DNA of 64,000 nucleotides from Camarhynchus parvulus (lineage: Eukaryota; Chordata; Aves; Passeriformes; Thraupidae): assembly GCF_901933205.1 (NCBI RefSeq), contig NC_044574.1, forward strand, positions 6,842,733 through 6,906,732. Direction: 5' to 3'. Both the position numbers and the translations under genes were made by a program. Below, piece by piece: positions 48,401 to 60,180 of the stretch (its first letter is position 1; every line of letters starts with the position of its first letter). The notes beneath the pieces are model-generated. The model searched no databases, was not told the origin of the DNA, and saw nothing but the letters and a program-made list of their open reading frames with translations.

Positions 48401-49091
48401 TCCTATGACTTTTTTCAATGAAATGTGTAAGCTCCTGGAATCTTGTTATGTGCTGCTAAACAAAAGGGACCTATTTTCCCATTGCCTGACTCAGCTGGGA
48501 TTTATCCCTGTAACCACAGACATCTTCACAGCCAATATCTACACCTGAACTACTCACTTAAGTTTCCTAGAGAGTCAGAGGGGAACAATAGGCAAGCTTA
48601 GGTTAAGTTTCACCTAACCAAATGTAGGTTTTATATTTGGAATGAAATTAATCACTTCATCAGAATGCTTGCATGTTGAAAATAATTCCCCAAATATTAA
48701 CCAATTGCAATTCTTTGATGAATTTAGCTCATATATGAAAGTTATTTTTGGCAAACTAAATTGCATTTTTTTAATAAATAAATTATTCCATGCAAAAGAA
48801 AAAAATGCCCAGACCTTTTGGGAAATACTGAATACTTGAAAGGTGATTTTTCTAAGTCTTTCCAGTAGTTTCTTTGTAAATGGATTCTTGAATCTTTGCT
48901 TTACGAGGAGGTTTTGCCACATTTCACCCTCCCAAAGGGCTGTAACTGTTCAGAAAGCATGAAGACAGGCAGGTACCAGTGGGTCAGCACCAGACCCACC
49001 TCAGAGCTCCCAATTTGGTTTTCTGAAAGCAGAAAGCAAGAGCTCCTCACCATCTCAGGAACCACATCAGTACCTAAACCTGGATGTAACA

Positions 49092-49126
49092 TCACAAAAA
49101 TGTGACAAATGTCACAAAAATGTGAC
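49092..49126. repeat. Nested direct and inverted repeat (TCACA-A4-TGTGAC twice)
   Basis: TCACAAAAATGTGAC occurs twice, separated by AAATG. Each copy is a 5-bp inverted repeat around AAAA, and the junction forms another (GTGACA-AA-TGTCAC). It could fold into two small hairpins or alternate structures, or offer repeated TGTGA half-sites. Confidence 0.8.
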
Positions 49127-50043
49127 TTTTCCTGCCTCAAATGAGAACTTCTATGAAATGGCATCTGCTGAAGAGCTCAGGGGAAGGAATATTCCATTTC
49201 CCTACCCCAAGGAAGAAGCTTGGGGAACAAGAGACCTTTTGCAAGACAAAAGATGGAGAGGTCATGTCACACACCAAATATGCAGAAATGGAAGAGCAGG
49301 AACTTTACACCAATCACTGCTAATCAACATCACCTCATCCAGCCAAAATGGCAGTAAATTTGGGAGTGTCTTTGAAAAAGACTAAATAACAGAATTAACT
49401 TTAAAAAAAGGAAAAAAGTCAGAGTTTTGCCAAAATCTATTATATGCACTCTACAAAGGGGTGTCTGTGAGCAACAAGGAGGGAAACAATAATAATGAAC
49501 TGGAGGAATGGCTTTCAAAGAATAATAAATGAATTGCAAATAGCACACATGTCAGCCACACTAATTCTGAAAGAAAACAGTTCCAAAAACAGAAATAAAA
49601 TGTGACTGGGACAAATAGCTTCTCCATCCTTAGGAAATGAGAGGCACTTCCCTGAGAAAAGAATAAATCTATTAAAAATTTGAAATATTTGTATTTTGGA
49701 TGCTACTTTTTGGGCCAAAGTAAAAAGAAATTAAAAATAAAAAATACAATTATATAAATATATATGTATATATATATATATATCTCCACACATTTAACCA
49801 CCCCAAAACCCAAAGCACCTTGAAAAATTACTACACAGAGTTTGGGGGCTGCAATGCCCAGTCAAAGAGAGCTTCTAAAACCCACCTGAAACTGGATAAG
49901 GAACAACTCAGAAAATAGATAGAGACCTAGAAGAAAACCTTCCAACCTTCCACAAGGAAGAAAATTCAGACAATTAATTTAGTTAATAGTCACATTTATT
50001 GGAAATGCCTGGGCCAGCTGTATGAGGCTGGAGAAGTCATTAG
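49127..50043. other. AT-rich sequence, no gene recognised
   Basis: Open frames up to 87 codons lack domains. It includes the AT dinucleotide tract below. Confidence 0.5.
49750..49783. repeat. AT dinucleotide microsatellite
   Basis: Mostly alternating TA with a G interruption (ATATATGTATATATATATATA). Imperfect (TA)n. Confidence 0.9.
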
Positions 50044-50069
50044 GGACAATGGAAAATGGACAATGGAAG
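50044..50069. repeat. 14-bp near-tandem repeat next to the hairpin
   Basis: GGACAATGGAA occurs at 50044 and 50058, as two 14-bp units directly left of the hairpin. Confidence 0.75.
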
Positions 50070-50070
50070 A

Positions 50071-50141
50071 TGCTAACTCCTCTATCTCCTTTACAGGATC
50101 AGCTGGACTCTGATCCTGTAAAGGAGACAGACGAGTTAGCA
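50071..50141. repeat. Near-perfect 31-bp inverted repeat (hairpin), 9-nt loop
   Basis: Left arm 50071-50101 begins TGCTAACTCC and ends TTACAGGATCA. Right arm 50111-50141 begins TGATCCTGTAA and ends GAGTTAGCA. Of 31 opposed bases, 29 pair; the mismatches are 50080/50132 and 50084/50128. The loop is GCTGGACTC. The innermost 17 bp are perfect. If transcribed it would form a stable stem. It could be a small-RNA precursor-like fold, a cruciform, or the product of template switching. No known microRNA is recognised. Confidence 0.9.
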
Positions 50142-51191
50142 CCTTCCTGTGAAGCTCTTCCTCCCAGAAGGAAAGGTTGGTAAAATATGGAGGCTTAATT
50201 ATTTCAGATTGTGAGAGTTTGATATTCCAGAGAAATACTGCAGTGGCTTGCAATTCTGAAAACCGGAATTTGATCAGCTTATTTTGAAGCCAAAGAATCC
50301 CCACCTCTGTCTACATCAGCTGGAAATGTAAAGAAGAGGAGATATAGCCAATCAGCTGGACAGAAAGCTGTATTTTGTATCCTTCTGGAGCCTCTTGAAC
50401 CATTCTGTTCAAGGAAGAAACAGCACTGAGGCATCAGAGAAAATGAAGAGAAAAATATATTTTCTTTCTTGGAGGACATATGTGATGTTTAGAGCTACCT
50501 TTCTGTGGCAGTAACATTGTGCATGCCTATAGAAAATAAAAGCAATGTTCAGGTATTTAGAAACAGCCCAGGAGCAGCCGCAGGTGAATCCACACTGTGA
50601 TATTCCCATCTCATTTGAGGTAGAGCAGTGACAACCTGCATCTTCAGAGACTCACTTTGACATGCCCTCAAAGAGGCTCAGCAGCAATCTTGGAATCACT
50701 TAAGAGTCCTAATAGTTACACCAGAGAGTTTTAGAACTAAATAGGGCTAAACAAGGAAAATATCCCACAGAAATTATTCTTCAAAACAACACAATGTCAT
50801 AGAGAGTTAAAGCCTTTCTATGGAAAACCTAAATATTCTGCTTTGAGGGTGTAATTTTGTTCTAAACTTCCCTGAAGAATTTAACCACTGGTTCAAACAT
50901 AAACAGTTTGCACACCTTGGGTTAGTAAATAATGTTCTGCTTCTATGCTAGTGCTCGTGTCTGACTTGTGTGAAATCAATTCTTGTTTCTTTCCTTTTGG
51001 GCAATGAGCAGTTCTGATGGCAGTCAGCAAAGGAAAGAGATGCTTGAGAAACAGAAGTTAGAGAGTGGCTTTGTAGTGAAGATTCATTTAGACAATTTGG
51101 TGTCTATTACAAGCTGAAATCAGGCAGTGCCTGCATGCAAATGTGGAAAGGGAGTGAAAGGAAACCTTGCACAGGGAGAGGGTCCTTTTCC
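50142..51191. other. No gene or repeat recognised
   Basis: Unique sequence right of the hairpin. No supportable feature. Confidence 0.5.
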
Positions 51192-51228
51192 TTCATTATC
51201 ATTTCATTATCATTTCCTTCATTATCAT
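51192..51228. repeat. 11-bp short tandem repeat, three units
   Basis: TTCATTATCAT at 51192, 51203 and, after a 4-bp TTCC insert, 51218. Small slippage repeat. Confidence 0.85.
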
Positions 51229-51596
51229 ACTTATCACAAAGTAAGTGAGTGACACAAGTGTGGGATCTGATGACTGGAAACACACTGGACATGTGTGTCA
51301 CAGGGCTCCAGGGCTCTGGGCTAGCACCATGTGCCACTATCGTGTTCAGGTGCTCTCTCCATCCAGCTGACACTCAGAATTTATTACCATTGTGGAAGGG
51401 GTTTGTAATCTGCCATCAGTAGGATGTGGCTGTCTGCTGCTGCACACAAGGAAAACCTTTGTCCCTTCTTTCCTGGTCCCTTGGGCAAAACGGCTGCACT
51501 TGGGGGAAGGTAATAAAGATCCTCTCAGATCTCCACACTGTCTCTGTCTGGGAAGCAAGAAAAACAGAAAGGGGGTGAGACAGAAAATGACAGTGC

Positions 51597-51733
51597 CTGC
51601 CCTGAAACTGTCAGTGTTTAGGAGGCATTTGGACAATGCTTTTAATGATATTTTTAAAATTCTGGTCAGCCCTGAATAGATCAGGAGGTTGTACTAGATG
51701 GTCATTGTAGGTCCCTTCCAAGAGAAATAGTCT
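51597..51733 (+). mobile_element. CR1 LINE 3' end fragment
   Basis: Plus-oriented CR1 3' end: TTTAGGAGGCATTTGGACAA, GGTCAGCCCTGAATAGATCAGG, TGTACTAGATGGTCATTGTA, GGTCCCTTCCAAGAGAAATA. This matches the CR1 group whose tail is made of TATTC-type pentamers. The tail has become the ATTCC array that follows. Confidence 0.88.
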
Positions 51734-51817
51734 ATTCCATTCCATTCCATTCCATTCCATTCCATTCCATTCCATTCCATTCCATTCCATTCCATTCCAT
51801 TCCATTCCATTCCATTC
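51734..51817. repeat. (ATTCC)16 pentanucleotide array at a CR1 tail
   Basis: Sixteen perfect ATTCC units (51734-51813), then ATTC TGTTCTATGATCA. It begins where the CR1 3' tail should begin, so it is best read as an expansion of the element's own terminal repeat. A Glu-Trp-Asn-Gly frame over it is an artefact. The unit equals the simple repeat of human satellites II/III, a coincidence of sequence rather than homology. Confidence 0.95.
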
Positions 51818-54800
51818 TGTTCTATGATCAGGGATAGAGGGTATGCTCCAAGGAGAGGGTTCAGTTGTCTTTGCTTTCAGATCATGTCAGGAAAACAAGC
51901 CTGACAGAAACATGACAGAAGTGTTTACCACAACATCCATACAGAACACTTCCTGCCACACTCCATGACCGTGTGTGTGTGAGGAGGGATGGGAATGAGG
52001 GAGGAAGGTCCTGCACCAGGGCTGGTGATTTTGAGCAGTTTCCAGATGGCCCTGGCACAGCATGTTTTATCTGTCTCATGAAGAATGTGGGTCTGTCATT
52101 CCAGCTATTCAGAGAAGGCTTCTTATCACTCCCCTGGAAGTGTTTGACTTCGCCTGGCAGTTTTCTTACTGTTACCCATGAAATAAAGATTTTTATCAAT
52201 TGCAGTGGAATAGCCAGAACTTCTTTATTGTCAGTTCTGTTGAAACAGGAGGCCAGTGATGACTGGAACAGCTGGCAGCCTGTGCAGGCTGACATGAAAA
52301 ATAATTTCCTGAGCTCTGTCATTCAGATAAGGAAAAAGGACCAGGTTCAACTCTGGGGTGAAAGTCTGTCTTAAACAAGAGTCTGCAATTTTGCAAGACC
52401 CAAGGCAGCAGAGCAGTACAGGTGGGAAGATAATTCCAAAGTGGTGATTGTGGAAATAGCATCTAAAAGATGAAACAGAGATGGCAGGTGGCCTAAAATC
52501 ATTTACAAGATTTTGCACAAAAAGGAAGGGCCCTAACATTCATACTACAAGGCAAAGTGTTCAAAATCTTCCCACTGCTCTCACCTATTATGCACAGGAA
52601 AAAAAAAAAGAAAAAAAAGATATATTGGGTAGAGGTTTAAAACAGGCAATCATTTGCTTGAAATGACACAAGGAAGATGGGTTTATTTTCCCCATGGCAG
52701 TACTTTCTTTTCCATGTTGTCAGTAAGTGGCCAGAACAAGACAGCTCAGAAGAACAGTAGGCAGCTTTGTAATGTATGGCTGCAGAAGGAAGTCAGCAGG
52801 GACAATAACCTGAATGTCCTCAGACCTGATATTAATTCCTTTCAGACCAGCAGTGGATTTTGGAATATTCTCTAGGTGTTACATGCCATACCCTGATTAC
52901 AGTAGTCACATGTGAGAAATATTATAGTAATATAGAAATATATATATATTATAATATATATACATATATTATAGTGCAGCAGCCCCTTCCTTGGCCTCCT
53001 CAGGCAGGAGCACACAGGACAGTGCACTGCCCATGCGCCTCTCATCATGCCAGGCAAATGTTTTCTGCAGAGAAAAGGTGAAAAGGGAAAATTAGATGAA
53101 GGCTGGGGCAGGAGAGAGGAGGAAGGAGGGAATGGGGAGTGATCAGACAGTGAGTACAGAAATGCAGTGGCTGTACTGAGGGATTAGCTCCCCATTTTTT
53201 GCAGCACATGGTAGTGTTTGGTCACTTGAAGGACAAGAAGAAGCAGCACAGGGACCTCCTCCCATGTTTCCCACCCCACTGGCACCATCACTGCTGGACC
53301 ATGGCAGCAGCAAATGCACAAGATTACAGATATTACTGCAGTTAAATGATGAGTTCAAGCTGCTAAAAAGTGTTTTAATTTCTTTTTCTTAATTTATACA
53401 TCTCAAAATATTCCTTGAAGGCAGTTCCTCAGCAGGAGCTGAAGGAAAACAGGCTGGTTACAGTTTAATAGACTGGTCCCAGAGAGCTCTTCATAAAATA
53501 GTTACACTATTATAAATGAGAAATATTGTAAGAATAGCTAAAATGGGAATTTGCACGAAGTATGGTGCCTTTTATTTGCATATGACCTCAATGATTATGT
53601 GCAAGATTTGGCTGTCCTCAGAGTAAGTGCCACATTCTGGTTAGAGAAATATGATCCCTTTGTTTTGGCAGAAAATAAATCTCTTAAGGTAATCAAAAAT
53701 CCATGTAGCGTATTCTAAAAATATCCCCTCCAAAATTCCCTGTGCCAGACAAAACAGGAGAAAATATTTGCCTTTGACAGGGATATTGATCTATAAAATG
53801 TTTCTTTTCTTCTCCTTCTTTGCCCTCTTGATTCTCTTCCAAGCTCCCCTGTTCTGGTGCTTCCAGAGGAACGAGGGCTTCTGGGAAGGACCATCTTGAA
53901 ACACAACTTTGTTAGCAATGCCCCAAATTTTATTCCCACTCAGGAGGCCCTTTGCACAGTTCTGGCAATTTGGAGAGGAATTGCATCCATTTCTAGCTCT
54001 TCAGGCTCCTCCCAGCATATATAAGGCCCTTTGTAAGAACAAGGGCTTAGTGTGCACATTATTGTAAGGTTGCTTTGGATTCCCTCTCCCCTGCACAGAC
54101 GCAAATGGAAGTGGATCTGGAAAAAATGTTTCACTTCCTGTGAAAGTCAATCCACCTAGTCAGGAATCCTCATAAAGAGAAATACTGCTCAAGGCAGGGA
54201 TTTCTCTGAATAAGCTAAGTGTCTAGGTGTTTGAATAGGTGGATTTCCTATTCAGTGGTGCACACTAGTGGCTTTATAATGCAGCAGTGACACACAACAC
54301 CTCTGCTAGCTTAAAAATACAAGGTTTAGGATCCCTGGAACAGCAGTGCAGAGCAGCTGGACTGGCCCAGTGTATCTGTCCCTTGTTGTACCAGTGGTGG
54401 GAGCTGATTTGGACCAGCTGTGGCTTCCTTGAGTTGGTCACTGCTTGCCTCTCCATTTTAAGATGAAGTAAGGAGAAATTGCGCTGCTGTAACTCTACAA
54501 GATGGGATTTTCTTTATCCCCCACTCTTTGTCAAAGGCAAAACAATGTCAAAAAATCATGCAAGTTTCTGACTGATACACTTACAAAACAGGGGGGCTTG
54601 GGGGGGAAGTAAAGTTGGTTTTTGTTCAGCAGAAAACAGCAAGTCACTGGAGGGATGGCATTTCCAAACAACATATATCCCACCTGTCTCTTTGACCTGG
54701 CACCCTGTCACACCACAAGAGTGATGGATTAAAGCTTTTCTACAGTTGACTGCTGTTTCTGAGTCTCATTTTTCCACTGAGGGCTCTATTTCCCCATTAG

Positions 54801-56603
54801 CAAATGTTTTTATTTCGGGCAGACTACAATGCCTTGTTTGTGTTTGTTTGACAAGCCATGGGTTAGCCTGGTCAGAGGAAGGAGGAGACACAGCCCATCC
54901 CTTCTGTGACTGTCTTTTAACAGCTCTGAAAGGCCACTGGCGGGCAGCAGTCCCTGCTGCTCCCACCCTGCACTCCAGGCAGCCCATTACTGAGACAAAC
55001 CAATATCACCTATTGAGCATTAGCTGACATATGGCTTTTGAGGGACAAAATCAGATAAGAAAGAGTTTAAATATTGGATCTACTTGCACAGGCTTTAACT
55101 TCTCTGTTTGCAAGGAGGAAGAACACAGAGGTTTATTCTGAAGTCAGTCATTTCAAAATGCAGTCAATAAAAGCAGTGTAAAAGAGCAGCTGGTAAGTAC
55201 AACCATGTGTCAAATGAACCATTGTGTTTTCTAGGAATGAGGATGTAAGAAAGCCTGGTTATGGGACCACTCTTTTTCCTGGAATACTATACAGCTAAAA
55301 CAGCAGCTTAACAAAACACCACTAAGATCAAGGGACATTTGCTGTTAAAGCCTAAAGGAATCACAGGCTTCCTTAACTGAGGGATTCTTAAGGCCTGAAG
55401 GAGCACTGAAAATGGTGTTTCAGCTTCTCTTTGGCTCCTTTCTGATCTATTTTTTATTTGCAGTTATTGGCAGAACAAAATCCTTCTTTCTACTAATTCT
55501 CAATTCATACTTTCACATGAAATAGGCTTAACAGTTGTTTAAGACCCATGACAAACTGGCATTCACAAATCTGGAAATAGACATCCATATTTTTGTGCAC
55601 ATGTAAGAACAAAGAGGGTACCACAGATTTCAGCCTTAATATTCAAAGGATATTTAGGTATTCGGGTATTCAACTGTTGTGCCAGGGCTTACTATTTCCA
55701 GTGACTTTTGAGAAATGTTTGCCATGTTTCTGGTCCTTTTTCCATGCAGCCCTCAGAGATGACAGGTCAGCTCCCCAAAGCTTTCACAGATTTTGGAGCC
55801 AAAAAGTAAGGAAATCATGTCTCATCTATGATCTCTTACAGCCCTTCAGATTGTTCTTTGTAGCTTTTATCCAATGCATAACCTTCAAGAAAGCTCAATG
55901 AAAAGATGAGCAGATCATCTCCACCCTGCAACCTGTCACCTTCTCATTGCAAAACCAAGCCTGAGACTGAGCCTGGGGCTTCACACAGTCCCTGCTGAGC
56001 CAGTTAGCTGGAGCCACATCTCTCAGAGCTGCTGGAGGCAGGTTTTTGGCTTTTGAGGAACAAAACAAACTCTTCCACCTCCTTGAAACCTGGAAGGGGC
56101 TGATTGCACCCACACCAGAGTTCCCTGAACCATCTGAATCTAGCTGAGTTCCTCCTCAGAGAGAAAATACTGCAAATTCCTCGTGTGAACAAAAGGAGAA
56201 GCCACTGTGGCTGCTCATGAAAATCAGTCATGGAAAAAGAGCTGGGAATTCATGAGTAGTGAGAGGGATTATGCACTGTCCCATTAAAATGTGTTCCTCT
56301 CCTGGGGAAAACACTCTGCATGCCACTGCTTTCTGCAGCTCACATCCAGTAAACCAGTCAAACTGCTTGGAGGGAGTGAAAGGAAATAATATCCCTCCTG
56401 AGGGGAGCAGGAGGTCTTTCCTGCAGACACCAGAGTTTTGTCTTAAACTGCATGTCCAAGTCAAATAATTTTCCACTTCCTTTGCAAAAGTAGAAAATAG
56501 TCAGATGGAAGAATCAGTCATTGCATGGAAATAACAAGATTTGCACAGGTTGATTGAGTTCCTTCCTCCATCCCCTTCTCCTTCCAGATTCTCCTGAAAA
56601 GAG
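51818..56603. other. Unique sequence, no gene recognised
   Basis: It contains an AT-rich tract (52921-52976), a poly-A stretch near 52599-52619 and a purine-rich stretch near 53105-53140. Opposed frames at 51882-52322 (146 codons, minus) and 51973-52374 (133 codons, plus) overlap and lack domains. Confidence 0.5.
52921..52976. repeat. AT-rich, partly palindromic tract
   Basis: Alternating AT with ATTATAG/TATTATAG and ATATATATTATAATATATAT. Simple repeat that could extrude a cruciform. Confidence 0.8.
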
Positions 56604-56661
56604 CTAAAATAATAATCTCTAAAAATTAATAATAAAATTAATAATCTCTAAAATAATAATC
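56604..56661. repeat. AT-rich duplicated 14-mer
   Basis: AATAATCTCTAAAA occurs at 56611 and 56640, 29 bp apart, within an AT-rich stretch of AAT units. Confidence 0.75.
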
Positions 56662-57684
56662 CCTTGAGAGTATCTGTTACTGACAGTTCATTACACTACT
56701 TTGAATGGGATTCTTGCTTTCACTTTAAAACTGGAGATGGTTTTACCACTCATGAAGGATTTTGTATTTGTTATAAAAACACAGTGTGGTGGGAATGTGT
56801 CATTTCAGTACCAACCTACCTTTCACCAACACTACTGGGTCCTTTCACAGTATAGTTAGAATCAGTCTCTGATTTTTAAAGATAGGAAAGTTTCACAGAG
56901 TGCTTAGAAGCTCCCTCATGCTGAGCTGCTCTTGACTTCTGGCTTAGAAGATGGGTCAAACAGTGTAATGGTACAGAATTATATCTCACAGACTGATCTT
57001 CATCTCTCCAGGACCTGAGTTAATAAACCAGTGGAAAAGATTTTCATTAGATGTTTAGTTAATTTCTACTTTTATTACTGGGACAATTATTTTTCTGTTA
57101 ACTTGCTGATGTTCAAAATGTTCAAAATTCTTCTTACAGAGATTTGCCAAAGTAATACAAGTAGTTTATAATTTGTAATTGTAAAATAGTCCTTTTTTTT
57201 GCTGGAGATACCAGTATTTTGTAGTAGAATGTTGTTTGTTTGTGTAAGATCTTGTATAAGTATGGACAGAAGAAAATACTGTTGCATTATTTGCCTTTGA
57301 ATGGAAATTTCCCATGAATATAAATTAAACTGCTCCACACAAGTGAATACAGTACAAACACAATTATGCCACTGTGTTTCCTACATATTTTGGCAAATTA
57401 GTAGGATCTGGTTATCAAATTTATGATGTTCTGCTCCCGTAATAAATAATATGCGAGCCCATTAAAACTACATTTCTCACATATCATTAACTACAATAGA
57501 CCAGCACATGTGCAAACATAATCTCCTTCCCAAAGCCAGATACTCTATATCAAACTTCAGGTTTTTCTATGTGGCCTGTTTGTAATATTCCTGGAACCTG
57601 GGGAGTGAAAATGATTGCTATATATTTGAGACCTATAAAATGCTGGGTTAATTTTTCCAAATGTCATATATGTTTTCTGCTCAT
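56662..57684. other. No gene or repeat recognised
   Basis: AT-rich unique sequence. It includes a repeat-free block (about 57380-57684) that has the look of conserved non-coding sequence but no decisive motif. Confidence 0.5.
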
Positions 57685-57696
57685 CAGATTAATCTG
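57685..57696. promoter_or_regulatory. 12-bp palindrome CAGATTAATCTG
   Basis: A perfect palindrome with two inverted TAATCT/AGATTA half-sites, the core of bicoid-type (OTX/PITX/CRX) homeodomain targets. It lies about 90 bp left of a CR1 insertion. Single short site, so low confidence. Confidence 0.2.
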
Positions 57697-57787
57697 AGTT
57701 TTCACTCAGTGTCACCCACCATTAGATCCAATTCTTAACCTGCTAATTACCAGCAAAAAGCTGTCCCTTTATTTTTACCTTGCTTGG

Positions 57788-58133
57788 AGAAAAGGCAGTT
57801 CAGGGGACACTTTATGGTCTCCCTGTCAGGAGTTTGTAGCCAGGTGGGGATTGTTCTCTTCTCCCAGGTAACAAGTGACAAAATGAGAGGAAATGGCCTC
57901 ACGTTGCAGCAGGTGAGGTTTACCTTGGATATTAGGAAAAAAAAAATTCACAGAAATGTTGAGCATTGGAACAGTCTCAGGGAAGTGGTGGAGTCAGCAT
58001 CCCTGGAAGTGTGAAAATAGGCATGAAGGTATGGTGTTTGAGTGCATGGCTTAATGCTGCTACTAGGCTGACAAATGGACTTGATGATCTTACAGGTCTT
58101 TTCCAACTTTAACAACTCTATAATTCTATGAAA
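57788..58133 (+). mobile_element. CR1 LINE 3' end, about 345 bp
   Basis: Plus-oriented CR1 with landmarks in order: GGCAGTTCAGGGGACACTTTATGG, GTTTGTAGCCAGGTGGGGATTG, CTCTTCTCCCAGGTAAC, GCAGGTGAGGTTTACCTTGGATATTAGG, GTGGTGGAGTCAGCATCCCTGGA, GACTTGATGATCTTACAGGTC, and the tail CTCTATAATTCTATGA. It covers the end of ORF2 and the 3' UTR. It is the longest uninterrupted CR1 copy here and is moderately diverged. Confidence 0.95.
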
Positions 58134-60056
58134 ACTACAGGTAGACAAAATATTTTCTGCTGATATTATACCTTCCAGCTCTGGCCTCAACTCAGAAATG
58201 TCAGACCACTTCTACTCTCCCCTTCCCTTCCATCCATCCCTTTGACAGACACTAGCAGGTAGGTTTCTTAGCATTCTTCAGCAATTAATCTTCAGACAAT
58301 TTTATATTCTTTGCCTTCCCCATAAAAAAAAAAAATAAACCCACCTTGTCAGTGAAAAAATAGGGGATAGAAAGGTTGAATGGTTTGCTCATGGTTGCAC
58401 TGGAGCTCTGTGGATAAGGCATTATCTGTAGCACCAGAGCAGTACTGAAAGCCACCCTTCCTTTGGACAAGAGATACCAAAACTTTTGCAAATATCCATG
58501 AATTCAACCCCAGAGCAGCGCTGCTCTTCCTGCCAGCAGCACCACCTCCCACTGCAAAAAAGCAAATTGCAGTTTGAGTAAGAAGAGCTGGTATTTGTCA
58601 CCTCTGCCTTTACTGTGCAGTGGAGAAAGCAGCACCTGAGCTTCCAAACTCTTCTCTCACCCACAATCATTTGTGAATTATCACTTGTGCAAGCATTTTC
58701 ACCCTGTTTCCTTTCTGACAAAGCTCAGAGAAGAGGTGTCAGTGCTATTGCAGCCATCCAGCAACTGTTTACTAAATAATCCTTCACTGCATCCCACTGA
58801 CTGTTTTCTTTGGAGGGAAACAAACATTCTTACAAATACAGCAGATGACATATGGAATTATAAAACAGCCTGTTGGGTAAATTAAAGATCTCCTTTATCC
58901 TCAAAAACATCCAGCTTTACAAGTGTAATGTGGAGTGCTGTACTATGCCAGATACATTTGGAAACCATCCCAGCTATCACTTTGAAACTCTGCCTATTTA
59001 AAAGTTTTGGCAACTTTAATCACAGCCACAAAAGCTTCAGCAAAATTGCTGTTTTAATGAGACCAGTTCTGCCAGGAAGCGACAAAGCAACTGATGCCAT
59101 CTGTTTGCATCTACCCACATTTAATCTATTAATGTGAGCCAAACTTACAGTCATCAGTATTGTTTTACTGGGATCATTATCTGGCCTAAAATAAGCTATG
59201 GGTCTTATTCACTGCTGAAGTAACTGAAATCAGCATTCTTGCACCAGATATAAGTTTGATCCAATGCTTTTTTGGCAGAAGAGAAACCAGGAATGGTTCA
59301 GCTCCATATGCCATGAATGCAAGTGAACCTTGGCTAAGCAGACAAATGCTTTCTTCACATATGCATTACAAGCTGAAAACTAACTACACTTGTGGGTCAC
59401 AGAGTCTGTTTTCTGAATTGCTGTGAACTTAAAATAGGTGGAATAGAAACAAGTTAAAAGATGTTACTATGTTCCTGTGCTACTATCAAGTTTCTAGTCA
59501 ATGATCCAACATGAAGTAGCTAAATAAATCCAACTGGCTTCTGTTCTATGCATTCTCTCTCAGGATCATTTTTTCCACTTATTTTATGCAGTTATAAAAC
59601 CTTTGGACAATTGTAACAATAAAACATGGATATGGGCATTAGTGTCTGTTACTTCAAGGCAAAACTTAAAATCATTAATTGATTTGACACTCCAGAGAAA
59701 GCCACTGCAGAGAAACGTCAGCTTGCATTTTGTGATGTCTCTGTCTACACACTGAACAACTGGAGTAACCAGGGCTGAGAGTGAACTGCAGGAACCTGCA
59801 GCAATTCTTGGGCTCTGATCCTGAGGCTGAGCTCCAGTTACATCTCAGCTCCCATACAGGCACTTCTGCTGATATAAATTCCCACTCCCCACCTCCTTAT
59901 TCCACCTCCCTCAGCTGGACCTCATTTTGTAGCCTCTGGGATGCTGCCACATGGATTGAAAGGAAACCAGAGCAAGATCCCTGCCCTGGTCAGAGCCAGG
60001 ACTGTGGAAGTTCATTGAAGTACAGCTGACCTGCAGCCTAAAGTAATCTAAAAATG
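58134..60056. other. No gene or repeat recognised
   Basis: Unique sequence with an A run near 58325-58337. The 99-codon minus frame (58422-58721) shows no domain. Confidence 0.5.
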
Positions 60057-60180
60057 TTAGAATCAATTGTTTGGCTGGAAAAGACCCTTTAGATCACTGA
60101 GTCAAACTGATCAAAGACAGCTCTTCACATCTGGTGCTTCAAAACTCCCTGAAGATCATGGAAGGCAGAGGTGGAGGTGT
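60057..60180 (-). mobile_element. Degraded CR1 LINE 3' end
   Basis: TTAGAATCAATTGTTTGGCT, GGAAAAGACCCTTTAGATCA and CTGAGTCAAACTGATC resemble the reverse-oriented end of the same CR1 type as 57788-58133 (tcattaaggttggaaaagacct..agatca..gagtccaac). The first 55 bp are convincing. The rest to about 60180 is weak. Confidence 0.65.

Larger units (their letters stand above)
44412..49091. other. Unique sequence with a minus-strand exon-like segment, no gene recognised
   Basis: Besides the segment at 44702-44954 described next, it holds a T run (45416-45430). It also has a second abutting acceptor/donor (CATCCCCTTGCAG/GTAAAA at 46914-46933). Open frames up to 153 codons (46511-46972 minus) lack domains. 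Confidence 0.5.

Noticed and set aside
51611..51805. Minus-strand MEWNG repeat protein
   Set aside because: Translation of the (ATTCC)n array at the CR1 tail.
51734..51817. Centromeric or pericentromeric satellite because of the ATTCC unit
   Set aside because: Only 16 units and located exactly at a CR1 tail, so it is a local expansion.
51882..52374. Opposed overlapping frames of 146 and 133 codons
   Set aside because: Both strands open at once without domains; likely chance.
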